A stretch of 64,000 bases of DNA from Zoogloea sp. (lineage in GTDB: Bacteria > Pseudomonadota > Gammaproteobacteria > Burkholderiales > Rhodocyclaceae), in NCBI GenBank assembly GCA_016720685.1, contig JADKKC010000010.1:11264-75263 (forward strand), given 5' to 3'. Below, one piece after another: positions 7,629 through 16,114 of the stretch. Each line of letters opens with the position of its first letter. Positions within the stretch are counted from its first letter, which is position 1. Below the pieces are notes generated by a model. It saw only the letters and a program-made list of their open reading frames with translations. It did no database searches and had not been told where the DNA came from. Position numbers and translations under genes: made by a program.

Positions 7629-9059
7629 ATGGCTTTTCTACGCCCCGCCGCGCTTTGCGTGGCCCTTGCTGCTGCCTTTCCCGCCGCCGCCTTCGCGGCC
7701 TCCGATGCCGACCTGAAGCAACTCCGCGACCAGCTTCGCGAGCTGCGTGACACCTACCAGCAGCGCATCGACGCCCTCGAGCAGCGCCTTGCCGCGGCCG
7801 AAGCCCGCAGCGCCTCGGCTTCGACGGCTGCCGTCGAAGCCGGCACCGCCGCCAGCGAGGCCATCCGCTCGGTGGCCGAAGTTCGTGCCACGGCAGACAG
7901 CGTGGCCCGCCGCCCGGCCTCCGCGAGTGCCTTCAACCCCGCGGTGTCCCTGATCATCGACAGCAAGCTCACCCGCTTCCAGCGCGACCCGTCGGCCTAC
8001 CGCATCGACGGCTTCATCCCCTCGGGCGGCGAGATCGGCCCGCCGCGCAAAGGCTTCTCGCTAGGCGAATCCGAGCTGGCCTTCTCGGCCAACGTGGATC
8101 ATCTTTTCCGCGGCAACGCCCGCTTTGCGCTGGCCGAAGACGGCGGCGCCGGAGTGGTCGAGGTGGAAGAAGTGAACGTGGAAACCCTCGCGCTGCCATC
8201 CGGCCTGAAAATGAAAGCCGGCCGTTTCCTGTCCGGCGTCGGCTATCTCAATCAACAGCATCCCCACGAGTGGGACTTCTCGGATGCACCGCTGGCCTAC
8301 AAGGCCTTCTTCGGCTATCGCCTGCAAAACGATGGCGTGCAGCTGCGCTGGGTGGCGCCCACCGAACTCTTCCTGGAGCTGGGCGCCGAGGCGGCCAATG
8401 GCGGCAAGTTCCCCGGCGCCGAGCGCAACGCCAACGGCGCCGGCCTGTGGACGGCCTTCGCCCACCTGGGCGGCGACATCGGCGAGTCGTCGGCCTGGCA
8501 GGTCGGCGTGTCCCATGTGCGCGCCAATCCGCGGGCGCGAGGTTTCGAGGATGGCGTGGATCCCGCGACGGGGGCCGCTCTCCAGCACAGCTTCTCGGGC
8601 AGCAGCCAGACCTGGATCGCCGATTTTGTTTACAAGTGGGCGCCCAGCGGCAACGCCAGCGACACCCACTTCAAGCTGCAGGGCGAATACCTGATGCGGC
8701 GCGAAACGGGCGAACTGAACTACGGTGGCAACGGTAATGATTACGCGGCACGCTTCCGTCAGTCGGGCAGCTACCTGCAGGCGGTGTACCAGTTCATGCC
8801 CCACTGGCGCGTCGGCGTGCGCGGCGACTGGCTGCGCAGCGGGACGGCCGATCTCGGCGGGCTGGACCCGGCGGGCCTGCCCATCCTGGCCGGCTACAAC
8901 CCGACCCGCCAGACGGCGATGGTCGATTGGTCGCCGTCGGAGTTCTCGCGCCTGCGCCTGCAACTGGCCCGCGACAAGTCCCGCGATGGCGAGGCCGACA
9001 ACCAGATCTGGCTGCAATACGTCATGAGCCTTGGCGCCCACGGCGCCCACAAGTTCTGA
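7629..9059 (+). CDS. Outer-membrane beta-barrel protein with N-terminal coiled coil, probable zinc-uptake porin
   Basis: A 476-aa exported protein. The signal peptide (about 1-23, ending AAAFAA) leads into a coiled coil (about 25-100, LKQLRDQLRELRDTYQQRID and following). About 350 residues with alternating polar/hydrophobic strands, aromatic girdles and a C-terminal Phe (MSLGAHGAHKF) follow, typical of outer-membrane barrels. The fold resembles coiled-coil porins such as phosphate-selective types. No TonB box or plug domain was recognised. The ATG at 7629 is preceded by GGAG and starts the signal peptide. It stands between the GTPase unit and znuA (11 bases apart), so facilitated zinc entry is the likely role. 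Substrate is inferred from context only. Confidence 0.72.
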   Translation: MAFLRPAALCVALAAAFPAAAFAASDADLKQLRDQLRELRDTYQQRIDALEQRLAAAEARSASASTAAVEAGTAASEAIRSVAEVRATADSVARRPASASAFNPAVSLIIDSKLTRFQRDPSAYRIDGFIPSGGEIGPPRKGFSLGESELAFSANVDHLFRGNARFALAEDGGAGVVEVEEVNVETLALPSGLKMKAGRFLSGVGYLNQQHPHEWDFSDAPLAYKAFFGYRLQNDGVQLRWVAPTELFLELGAEAANGGKFPGAERNANGAGLWTAFAHLGGDIGESSAWQVGVSHVRANPRARGFEDGVDPATGAALQHSFSGSSQTWIADFVYKWAPSGNASDTHFKLQGEYLMRRETGELNYGGNGNDYAARFRQSGSYLQAVYQFMPHWRVGVRGDWLRSGTADLGGLDPAGLPILAGYNPTRQTAMVDWSPSEFSRLRLQLARDKSRDGEADNQIWLQYVMSLGAHGAHKF

Positions 9060-9070
9060 GGAGAAGAACC

Positions 9071-9979
9071 ATGTTTTCAAAACTGAGCCTGCGTCTGGCC
9101 GCATTGCTCCTGCTCGTTGCGGCCTTGCCGGCCGCGGCGGCCGTCAATGTCTTCGCCTCGGTGCCTGAATGGGCCGCGCTGGCGCGTGAAATCGGCGGCG
9201 ACAAAGTGACCGTGTTTTCCGCCACCAACGCCCTGCAAGACCCCCATCGCATCGAAGCGCGGCCCTCGCTGATCGCCCGTGCGCGGAGCAGCCAGCTGGT
9301 GGTGGCGACCGGCGCCGAACTGGAAATCGGCTGGCTGCCGGTGGTGTTGCGCGAGTCGGGCAACGCAGCGATCCAGCCCGGCCAGCCCGGCTATTTCGAG
9401 GCGGCCTCGGTGGTGCGCATGCTCGAAGTGCCGGCCCGCGTCGATCGCGCCGACGGTGACGTGCACGCCAGTGGCAATCCGCACATCCAGCTCGATCCGC
9501 GCAATGTCCTGAAAGTGGCCGACGCGCTGGCGGCCCGCCTGGCCCTGGTCGACCCGGCCGGCGCCGTTGTTTACAAGGCCAACCTCGCGCGTTTTGCCGA
9601 AAAATGGAAGGCCGCCATGGCGCGCTGGGAGCAGGCCGCCGCGCCGCTCAAGGGGGTGCCGGTGTGGGTCCAGCACCGCTCCTTTCCGTATCTGGCCGAC
9701 TGGCTTGGCCTGAAGGAGCTCGGCGCGCTGGAACCCAAGGCCGGCGTCGAGCCGGGCAGCGCCCACCTGGCCGGCATCCTCGAGCGCCAGAAGGCGACGC
9801 CGGCGAAGATGATCCTGCGTCCGGCCTACACCCGGCCGACGGCGTCCGACTGGCTTGGCGAGAGGGCCCACATCCCGGTGGTGGTGGTGCCCTTCACGGT
9901 GGGCGGCTCGGCGGAAGCGACCGATCTGTTCGGACTGTTCGATGACACCCTACGGCGCCTGCTCGCCGGCTTGAAGTAA
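9071..9979 (+). CDS. znuA: Zinc ABC transporter substrate-binding protein ZnuA
   Basis: Periplasmic metal-binding lipoprotein-like receptor (cluster 9 family) of 302 aa with a cleavable signal peptide (about 1-24, ending PAAAA). Candidate metal ligands lie at the family positions: His in DPHRIEARPS, His in GNPHIQLDPRN, His in VQHRSFPYLADWLGL, and a late acidic segment. The long His/Asp/Glu-rich loop of many ZnuA proteins is absent; only a short DGDVH stretch remains before the second ligand. Start and ribosome-binding site (GAGGAGAAG) are clear. It is followed nine bases later by the ATPase gene. Confidence 0.92.
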   Translation: MFSKLSLRLAALLLLVAALPAAAAVNVFASVPEWAALAREIGGDKVTVFSATNALQDPHRIEARPSLIARARSSQLVVATGAELEIGWLPVVLRESGNAAIQPGQPGYFEAASVVRMLEVPARVDRADGDVHASGNPHIQLDPRNVLKVADALAARLALVDPAGAVVYKANLARFAEKWKAAMARWEQAAAPLKGVPVWVQHRSFPYLADWLGLKELGALEPKAGVEPGSAHLAGILERQKATPAKMILRPAYTRPTASDWLGERAHIPVVVVPFTVGGSAEATDLFGLFDDTLRRLLAGLK

Positions 9980-9988
9980 GGAGGCCGC

Positions 9989-10555
9989 ATGGCTGAGGTT
10001 TTGCTTCGCGTGACAGGCCTTGTTGCCGGCTACGCCGCGCCGGTGGCCGGCCCTCTCGGTTTCGAGCTGCGCCGGGGCGAAATCCTTGGCCTGGCCGGCC
10101 CCAACGGTGCCGGCAAGTCCACGCTGCTGAAGGCTTTGTGGGGCGGCGTGCGGGTGTTTGGCGGCCACATCGAAAAGGCTCCGGGGTTGGCGATTTCGCA
10201 TCAGGCCCAGGGCTTCGACGACCTGCGCGGGGTGCCGCTCACCGGGCGCGAGCTGCTCGGCCTGACCGGCGCCACCCCCGACGGCCTGCCGCCCTGGCTG
10301 GCCGGGCGCCTCGGCGAACGGCTCGACCGGCTGTCCGGCGGGCAATTGCAGTTTCTGCGCCTGTGGGCCTGCCTGGCCGTGCCGGCCGACCTGATCCTGC
10401 TTGACGAGCCCACCAACAACCTCGACCGCGCCGGTGTGGCCTACCTTGCCGACTGGCTCGGTCGCGCCCATTCCGGGCAGGGCATCGTCGTCGTCTCCCA
10501 CGACCACGGGCTGATCGACGCTGTGTGCACGCGGGTGGTGGAGGTCGGGGCATGA
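9989..10555 (+). CDS. znuC: Zinc ABC transporter ATP-binding protein ZnuC
   Basis: ABC ATPase of 188 aa. It contains Walker A GPNGAGKST (about 36-44), the signature LSGGQ (about 113-117), Walker B LILLDEPTNNLD (about 133-144) and the H-loop SHDH. It is shorter than Escherichia coli ZnuC (about 250 aa) because the C-terminal extension is missing, though all nucleotide-binding motifs are present. An AAGGAGG ribosome-binding site precedes the ATG. It works with ZnuA and ZnuB in high-affinity zinc import. Confidence 0.9.
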   Translation: MAEVLLRVTGLVAGYAAPVAGPLGFELRRGEILGLAGPNGAGKSTLLKALWGGVRVFGGHIEKAPGLAISHQAQGFDDLRGVPLTGRELLGLTGATPDGLPPWLAGRLGERLDRLSGGQLQFLRLWACLAVPADLILLDEPTNNLDRAGVAYLADWLGRAHSGQGIVVVSHDHGLIDAVCTRVVEVGA

Positions 10556-10601
10556 GCATCGACACGAGTCGGCGCAGTCGCGTCGCGTCAGGGAAACCCT
10601 T

Positions 10602-11393
10602 GTGAACTTCGATCTGCTTCTCGATCCGCTGTTTCGCGTGCCCTTTCTTACGGGCCTGTTGCTCGCCGCGCTGCTGCCGCTGATCGGCATGTATCTGCGC
10701 CTGCGCCACGAATGGCTGGCGGCGCTGGCCTTCGCCCAGATGGCGTCGGCCGGCGCCTTGCTGGCCATGGTGGCCGGCTGGCCGATGATCCTCGGCGGTG
10801 TGCTGGCCGCGCTGGTGGCCGCGCTGGCCAAGGGCCTGATGGCACGGGCCGGCGCCGGCGCCTACGCGCTGATGATGTTGCTGGCGTGGGGCGGCGGGGT
10901 GCTGCTGGTGGCCAATCACCCGCTCGCCGAGCAGGCCGGCCATGCGCTCTTCGACGGCCAGCTCTACTTCACTGGCGACGGCCACCTGTTGGCGGCCGGC
11001 ATCGCCTGTGCGGTGGTGGTGCCGCTGCTGTCCTGGCTGTCACGACCCCTGTTGCTGGGGCGCCTGTTTCCCGAGTTCTACCGGGCGCGGGGGCTGGATG
11101 CCCGCCCGCGCCTGATGCTGTTCGATCTCATCGCCGGGCTGTCCGTGGCGCTGGCGACGGTCAGCCTCGGTGTCATGGCGGCCTTTGCGCTGGTGTTCGT
11201 TCCGCCGCTTGTGGCGTATCGTTTTGCCCGCAGCTGGCGGGCCGGAATGGCGCTGTCCGCGGTCATCGGAATGGGGGGGTACAGCGTTTCCTTTGCAGTG
11301 TCGCTGGGCCTGGATCAGCCCTTCGGGCCGGTATGCGCCGTGGTTCTGGTTATGCTGGTGGCGAGCGCCAGTCTTGATCCCAGCAGGATGTAA
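10602..11393 (+). CDS. znuB: Zinc ABC transporter permease ZnuB
   Basis: Membrane permease of the ABC-3 family, 263 aa, with about eight hydrophobic segments, beginning FLTGLLLAALLPLIGMYLRL. The family motif region near EWLAALAFAQMASAGALLAM corresponds to the conserved transmembrane helix and coupling area. The GTG at 10602 is used because no upstream in-frame start gives a better N terminus; a CAGGGA stretch lies just before it. The gap of 46 bases after znuC is the largest within this gene set. It ends the zinc locus. Confidence 0.88.
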   Translation: MNFDLLLDPLFRVPFLTGLLLAALLPLIGMYLRLRHEWLAALAFAQMASAGALLAMVAGWPMILGGVLAALVAALAKGLMARAGAGAYALMMLLAWGGGVLLVANHPLAEQAGHALFDGQLYFTGDGHLLAAGIACAVVVPLLSWLSRPLLLGRLFPEFYRARGLDARPRLMLFDLIAGLSVALATVSLGVMAAFALVFVPPLVAYRFARSWRAGMALSAVIGMGGYSVSFAVSLGLDQPFGPVCAVVLVMLVASASLDPSRM

Positions 11394-11461
11394 ATCACGG
11401 AGTCGGGACAGGGTTGAGTGATATCCTGTTTCACCGTAAAAATACCCAGGAGGATGTGCGA

Positions 11462-12667
11462 GTGGCGCTACCGTTCTTCGGCAAAAAGCCTGTACCTGCC
11501 GGAAGTTCTGCATCCCGTTCCCGTTCGGGCCAGGGTGCCGCGTCAGCTTCGTCGTCTTCCTCTTCCCGCCTGCGGCCTGCGGCAGCCCGCAACGATACGT
11601 CCTCCCTCGACTTCACCGTTGCCGGCGGCGACGTGAACCGGGTGCTCGCCCAGTGCGCCGACAAGATGCACGTGGAGGAGGGCGTCGACGAGATGGCTCC
11701 GTCGGCCGAAGAGGCCGCCATCCTGTACGCCAACGGCGGCTACGACGAAGCGCGCGCCGTGCTCGAGCATGCCCTGGAAACGACCACCTCGCCCAATGCC
11801 CGCTTTGAGCTGTGGACCATGCTGCTCGACCTCCTGCGCCTGACGGCGCAAAAAGATCGTTTCGAGCAGATCAGCCTGCATTACGCCACCGAATTCGAAC
11901 GTTCGCCGCCGGCCTGGATGGATTTGTCGTCCCAGGCCGCCCGCGGCGATGCGCCGAAAGTCCAGACGGTGAGCCTGTCCGGTCAGCTCGGCGGAAACGC
12001 GGCGGCGCAGTTTGCCCAACTGATCCAGGCCGGCATGCGCTCCGGTGCCCTGCGCATCGACCTGAGCCGCCTGCGCAGCGTCGATGCGGGCGGCGCGGAG
12101 CTTCTGTACCGGGCCGTGCGTGGCCTGCGCCGGGCCAAGATCAAGTTGAGCCTGGTGGGCGCGGTTTCCCTGTCCAACATTCTCGGCGGGCAGGTTGCCG
12201 GCGGCACGCGCGAGAACCAGACCCTCTGGCTGCTGCTCCTCGAGGTGCTGCAGTTCACCGACCAGCAGGAGCGCTTCGAAGAGCTTGCGTTTGAATACGC
12301 GATGACCTTCGAGGAGTCGCCCCCGTCGTGGGAACCGCTCGCCGAAGCGGTCAACAGCAACATTGGCGTCGACGCCGTCGATGCGACGATGAGCCAGATC
12401 TACAAGCTGGAAGGCGAGATCGTCGGGCCGAACGTGGACACGCTGCGCAAGATCACCGCTTTCGCTGCCGATCGAACCAAGGTCGAAATCGATTGCGGCC
12501 ATCTGCGCCGCATGGATTTTGTGTCGGCCGGAACGCTGTTCAACATCGTTTCGCAGCTCCACACCCAGGGCCGGCTGGTGGTGCTCACCGGCGTCAATTC
12601 GATGGTGGCGGCGCTCATGCAGGTCATGGGGCTGCACCAGGTCGCGCGCATCGAACTGCGCGGCTGA
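11462..12667 (+). CDS. Duplicated helical-repeat/STAS domain protein upstream of hslVU
   Basis: Cytoplasmic protein of 401 aa with an internal tandem duplication. After a Ser/Arg-rich linker (about 15-45) comes a helical unit ending RFEQISLHYATEFERSPPAW (about 133-152) and an STAS-like domain (about 168-240). A second helical unit, RFEELAFEYAMTFEESPPSW (about 271-290), and a second STAS-like domain (about 313-395) follow. STAS domains occur in anti-sigma antagonists and transporters. The typical DSxG phosphoacceptor is DAGG in the first copy and DFVSAG in the second, so phosphorylation is doubtful. GTG at 11462 is favoured by AGGAGG eight bases upstream; an alternative TTG lies at 11414. Function is unknown. 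Confidence 0.8.
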   Translation: MALPFFGKKPVPAGSSASRSRSGQGAASASSSSSSRLRPAAARNDTSSLDFTVAGGDVNRVLAQCADKMHVEEGVDEMAPSAEEAAILYANGGYDEARAVLEHALETTTSPNARFELWTMLLDLLRLTAQKDRFEQISLHYATEFERSPPAWMDLSSQAARGDAPKVQTVSLSGQLGGNAAAQFAQLIQAGMRSGALRIDLSRLRSVDAGGAELLYRAVRGLRRAKIKLSLVGAVSLSNILGGQVAGGTRENQTLWLLLLEVLQFTDQQERFEELAFEYAMTFEESPPSWEPLAEAVNSNIGVDAVDATMSQIYKLEGEIVGPNVDTLRKITAFAADRTKVEIDCGHLRRMDFVSAGTLFNIVSQLHTQGRLVVLTGVNSMVAALMQVMGLHQVARIELRG

Positions 12668-12743
12668 GCGGCCCGTTTTCCGCTGCATCCGGCTGGCGCC
12701 CTGCCGGCCTTGTAATCCGGTTTTTCATCCCCACATCAATCCG

Positions 12744-13283
12744 ATGGAACAATATCGCGGCACCACCATTCTCTCGGTCCGGCGCGGCCGGCACGTGGCC
12801 CTTGGCGGCGACGGGCAGGTCACGCTCGGGAATATCGTCATCAAGTCCACCGCCCGCAAGGTGCGCAAGCTCTACCAGAACCGCATTCTGGCCGGCTTCG
12901 CAGGCGGCACGGCGGACGCCTTCACGCTCTTCGAGCGCTTCGAGGCCAAGCTCGAGAAGCACCAGGGCAACCTGCTGCGCAGCGCCGTCGAGCTCGCCAA
13001 GGACTGGCGCACCGACCGCGCCCTGCGCCGCCTGGAAGCCATGCTGGCGGTGGCCGACCTGGACAACTCCCTGATCATCACCGGCAACGGCGACGTGCTG
13101 GAGCCCGAGCAGGGCATCGTGGCCATCGGCAGCGGCGGCGCCTTCGCCCAGGCCGCCGCCCGCGGTCTCATCGAAAACACCGAGCTGACGCCCGAAGAAG
13201 TGGTCAAGAAATCCCTGACCATCGCCGGCGACCTGTGCATCTACACCAACCAGAGCCACATCATCGAGGTGCTCAACCCATGA
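12744..13283 (+). CDS. hslV: ATP-dependent protease subunit HslV (ClpQ)
   Basis: Threonine peptidase of 179 aa, the proteolytic core of the HslUV complex. The short propeptide MEQYRG precedes TTILSVRRG, so the catalytic nucleophile would be Thr7 after processing. Family motifs GGDGQVTLGN and GSGGAFAQAAARGL are present. It lies 70 bases upstream of hslU, with a dispersed-repeat-like element between them. Confidence 0.96.
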   Translation: MEQYRGTTILSVRRGRHVALGGDGQVTLGNIVIKSTARKVRKLYQNRILAGFAGGTADAFTLFERFEAKLEKHQGNLLRSAVELAKDWRTDRALRRLEAMLAVADLDNSLIITGNGDVLEPEQGIVAIGSGGAFAQAAARGLIENTELTPEEVVKKSLTIAGDLCIYTNQSHIIEVLNP

Positions 13284-13301
13284 GTCCGCAAAGCCGCCTT
13301 A

Positions 13302-13359
13302 AGGGCGAATGCTCCCGCCTGGCGGGAAGGCGCGTAGCGCCGAGGGTGCCCAAATGACC
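13302..13359 (+). repeat. Intergenic repeat copy before hslU
   Basis: GC-rich element with an inner inverted repeat (CCCGCC-TGGCGGG and GGCGCGTAGCGCC) that ends in GGTGCCCAAATGACC, supplying the hslU start region. A related copy with the same 15-base end occurs in front of the hoxU part of the hoxFU frame, on the opposite strand at 60260-60313. The similarity spans about 55 bases with a few indels. Confidence 0.65.
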
Positions 13360-14688
13360 CAGATGACGCCTCCGGAGATCGTCTCCGAACTCGACAAGCA
13401 CATCGTCGGCCAGGGCCGCGCCAAGAAGGCCGTAGCCGTCGCCTTGCGCAACCGCTGGCGGCGCGCCCAGGTGGCCGAGCCGCTGAAGAGCGAGATCACC
13501 CCCAAGAACATCCTGATGATCGGCCCGACCGGCGTCGGCAAGACCGAGATCGCCCGTCGCCTGGCTCGCCTGGCCAATGCGCCCTTCATCAAGATCGAAG
13601 CGACCAAGTTCACCGAAGTGGGCTACGTGGGCCGCGACGTGGATACGATCATTCGCGACCTCGTCGAAATCGCCATCAAGAGCCACCGCGAACAGGCCAT
13701 GAAGAAGGTTCGCGACCGGGCAATGGATGCCGCCGAAGATCGCGTGCTCGACATCCTGCTGCCGGCGGCCCGGCCCTCGGCAGGCTTCGGCTCCGACACC
13801 GCGCCCGAAGATAGCGCCACCCGCCAGAAGTTTCGCAAGAAACTGCGCGAGGGCGAGCTGGACGACAAGGAAGTCGACATCGAGGTGTCGGTGCCGGGCA
13901 TGAGCGCCGAGATCCTCGCGCCGCCGGGCATGGAAGAACTCACCGGCCAGCTGCAGAGCATGTTCCAGAACATCGGCGGCGGTAAGAAGAAATCCCGCAA
14001 GCTGAAGATCAGCGAAGCCATCAAGCTGCTCGCCGACGAAGAGGCGGCCAAGCTGGTGAATGACGAGGAGCTGAAGCTCGAGGCCCTGCGGATGGTCGAG
14101 CAGAACGGCATCGTCTTTCTCGACGAGATCGACAAGATCGCCACCCGCTCCGACAGCCACGGCGCCGATGTGTCGCGCCAGGGCGTTCAGCGCGACCTGT
14201 TGCCGCTGGTCGAGGGCACGACGATCAGCACCAAGTACGGCATGGTGAAGACCGATCACATCCTCTTCATCGCCAGCGGTGCCTTTCACCTGTCGCGCCC
14301 TTCCGACCTGATTCCCGAGTTGCAGGGGCGCTTCCCGATCCGTGTCGAGCTGGATTCGCTGTCCGTCGAGGATTTCGAATGCATCCTGACCCAGACCGAC
14401 GCCTGCCTGACCCGTCAGTACGAGGCCCTGCTGGCCACCGACGGCGTGCAGCTGGAGTTTGCGTCTGAGGGTATCCGCCGCCTGGCCGAGATCGCCTTCC
14501 AGGTGAACGAGAAGACCGAGAACATCGGCGCCCGTCGCCTTTACACGGTGATGGAAAAGCTGCTCGAAGAGCTGGCTTTCGAAGCCGGCAAGGCGGGCGA
14601 GCAGACGGTGCTGATCGACGCGGCTTTTGTCGATGGCCGTCTCGAGATGCTGGCCCAGCGCGAAGACCTGGCGCGCTACGTGCTCTAA
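13354..14688 (+). CDS. hslU: ATP-dependent protease ATPase subunit HslU (ClpY)
   Basis: AAA+ unfoldase of 444 aa. Walker A GPTGVGKT (about 57-64) and Walker B IVFLDEIDKIA flank an inserted I-domain that recognises substrates. The C terminus EDLARYVL is the expected tail that docks into HslV and activates it. The start at 13354 is chosen over an upstream in-frame codon because it opens with MTQMTPPEIVSELDKHIVGQ, the normal N terminus; ATG at 13363 is also possible. It degrades misfolded and regulatory proteins together with HslV. Confidence 0.96.
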   Translation: MTQMTPPEIVSELDKHIVGQGRAKKAVAVALRNRWRRAQVAEPLKSEITPKNILMIGPTGVGKTEIARRLARLANAPFIKIEATKFTEVGYVGRDVDTIIRDLVEIAIKSHREQAMKKVRDRAMDAAEDRVLDILLPAARPSAGFGSDTAPEDSATRQKFRKKLREGELDDKEVDIEVSVPGMSAEILAPPGMEELTGQLQSMFQNIGGGKKKSRKLKISEAIKLLADEEAAKLVNDEELKLEALRMVEQNGIVFLDEIDKIATRSDSHGADVSRQGVQRDLLPLVEGTTISTKYGMVKTDHILFIASGAFHLSRPSDLIPELQGRFPIRVELDSLSVEDFECILTQTDACLTRQYEALLATDGVQLEFASEGIRRLAEIAFQVNEKTENIGARRLYTVMEKLLEELAFEAGKAGEQTVLIDAAFVDGRLEMLAQREDLARYVL

Positions 14689-14796
14689 GCCGACGCGCGG
14701 CGCAGATTCTTCGGGAAAACCCCGACGCCGGCCCTGCGGGGCCGGTCCTACAATGAGCGCCCACCGGCATCCGTCCGGATTCACCGAGTTCCGGCC

Positions 14797-15669
14797 ATGT
14801 TGCTGCGCATTGTCTCCATCCTTTTTCCGCTTTTCGCCATCACTGCCGTCGGCTTTCTGGTCGGGCGCAAGATGCGGCCGGATCTCTCGCAGGCCAACAA
14901 GCTGAACATGGATGTGTTTGTGCCGGCGCTGGTCTTTGGCGCCCTGGCCAACAAGTCCTTCCACATCACCGAATACCTGCCGCTACTTGGCGCAACCTTT
15001 GTTGCGGTGGTGGGGTCGGGTCTTGCCGGCTGGGGCGTGGCGCGGATGATCGGGGTTGCGCCGCGCACCTTTGCGCCGCCGATGATGTTCAACAACTGCG
15101 GCAACCTGGGCCTGCCGCTGGCCGTGCTGGCTTTCGGCGAGCAGGCGCTGGCGCCGGCGGTCGTGATGTTCATGGTGTCCAACCTGCTGCACTTCACCTT
15201 TGGCGCCTGGTTGCTGGACCACAACATCAAGCTCCTGAGCGTCTGGCGGGTGCCTTCGGTGATTGCCACGCTGAGCGGCCTCGCGGTGGGCATTGCCGGC
15301 ATCGAGGTGTGGCCGCCGGCCATGCTGGCGATCAAGATGCTGGGCGACATTTCGATTCCGCTGATGCTCTTTGCGCTCGGTGTCCGCATCAGCGAATCGC
15401 GCATCTCGGCGATCCGTCTTGGCGTGATCGGCGCAGTGGCCAGGCCGGCCATCGGCCTGGCGCTTTCCGCGGTGCTGGTGATGCTGGTGCCGCTGCCCGA
15501 GCGGGAGCGGGCGCTGCTGCTGGTTTTTGGCGCCCTGCCGCCGGCCGTGCTCAACTACATGTTTGCCGAGCGTTACAACCAGGAGCCGGAAAAGGTCGCT
15601 TCGATGGTGCTGCTCGGCAACCTGATGGCGGTGATCTTCCTGCCGCTGGCCCTGGCAATCGGCCTGTAG
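14797..15669 (+). CDS. AEC family transporter (auxin efflux carrier-like permease)
   Basis: Integral membrane protein of 290 aa with about ten hydrophobic helices in two five-helix halves, starting MLLRIVSILFPLFAITAVGF. Conserved AEC features include the NNCGNLGLPLAV segment in the first half and the LPPAVLNYMFAERY crossover motif in the second. Family members export or import small carboxylates such as malate; the substrate here cannot be read from sequence. A GC-rich hairpin without a T-tract separates it from hslU, so it may be transcribed independently. Confidence 0.85.
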   Translation: MLLRIVSILFPLFAITAVGFLVGRKMRPDLSQANKLNMDVFVPALVFGALANKSFHITEYLPLLGATFVAVVGSGLAGWGVARMIGVAPRTFAPPMMFNNCGNLGLPLAVLAFGEQALAPAVVMFMVSNLLHFTFGAWLLDHNIKLLSVWRVPSVIATLSGLAVGIAGIEVWPPAMLAIKMLGDISIPLMLFALGVRISESRISAIRLGVIGAVARPAIGLALSAVLVMLVPLPERERALLLVFGALPPAVLNYMFAERYNQEPEKVASMVLLGNLMAVIFLPLALAIGL

Positions 15670-15828
15670 GTGCGGGGCTGGGCGCTCATGCGCGGCGTCT
15701 TCCCGGCTTTTGAGGATCAATAAACACTCGAACAACGGGTTTGCGCTGCACAAGGCCCTGTTCTTTATCGCAAGGCATCCACCGCCGCGGGCACAGGCCT
15801 GCGGGCGCCCGCAGCTTGATGAAGGCAT

Positions 15829-16077
15829 TCATGGGTGCGGCAGGAGACGGCGCCTGAAGTCCTGGCGGTAGCGCATTTTGAGCCTGCGCAACTCGAAGTC
15901 GACGCTCTTGTAGTAGCGCTGCTGCTTTAGCGCGATATAGGCACGTCGCTGCGGGTCGTCGGAATCCTCGCCGCGGAAGTGGTCGCAGCGTTCGCGACGT
16001 TCAACGAAGCGGGCCACGTCGTCGGGGGGCGGCGAGGGCGAGGCACGGGGCAGGCGCGATGGTGTTGAGGATTTCAT
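15829..16077 (-). CDS. Conserved hypothetical protein, Arg-rich, 82 aa
   Basis: A small basic protein not recognised by function. A Ser/Pro-rich N terminus (MKSSTPSRLPRASPSPPPDD) is followed by a charged helical region (FVERRERCDHFRGEDSDD and KQQRYYKSVDFELRRLK) and a basic tail. One Cys-His pair is present, but no known motif. The ATG at 16077 is preferred over longer frames because the upstream extension lies antisense within hslR. It follows hslR by 37 bases and probably belongs to the regBA-hslR transcript. Confidence 0.6.
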   Translation of the reverse strand: MKSSTPSRLPRASPSPPPDDVARFVERRERCDHFRGEDSDDPQRRAYIALKQQRYYKSVDFELRRLKMRYRQDFRRRLLPHP

Positions 16078-16114
16078 GCTTGGGTGGGCTCTTCCGGTCG
16101 GGCGCGAGGCTGAA

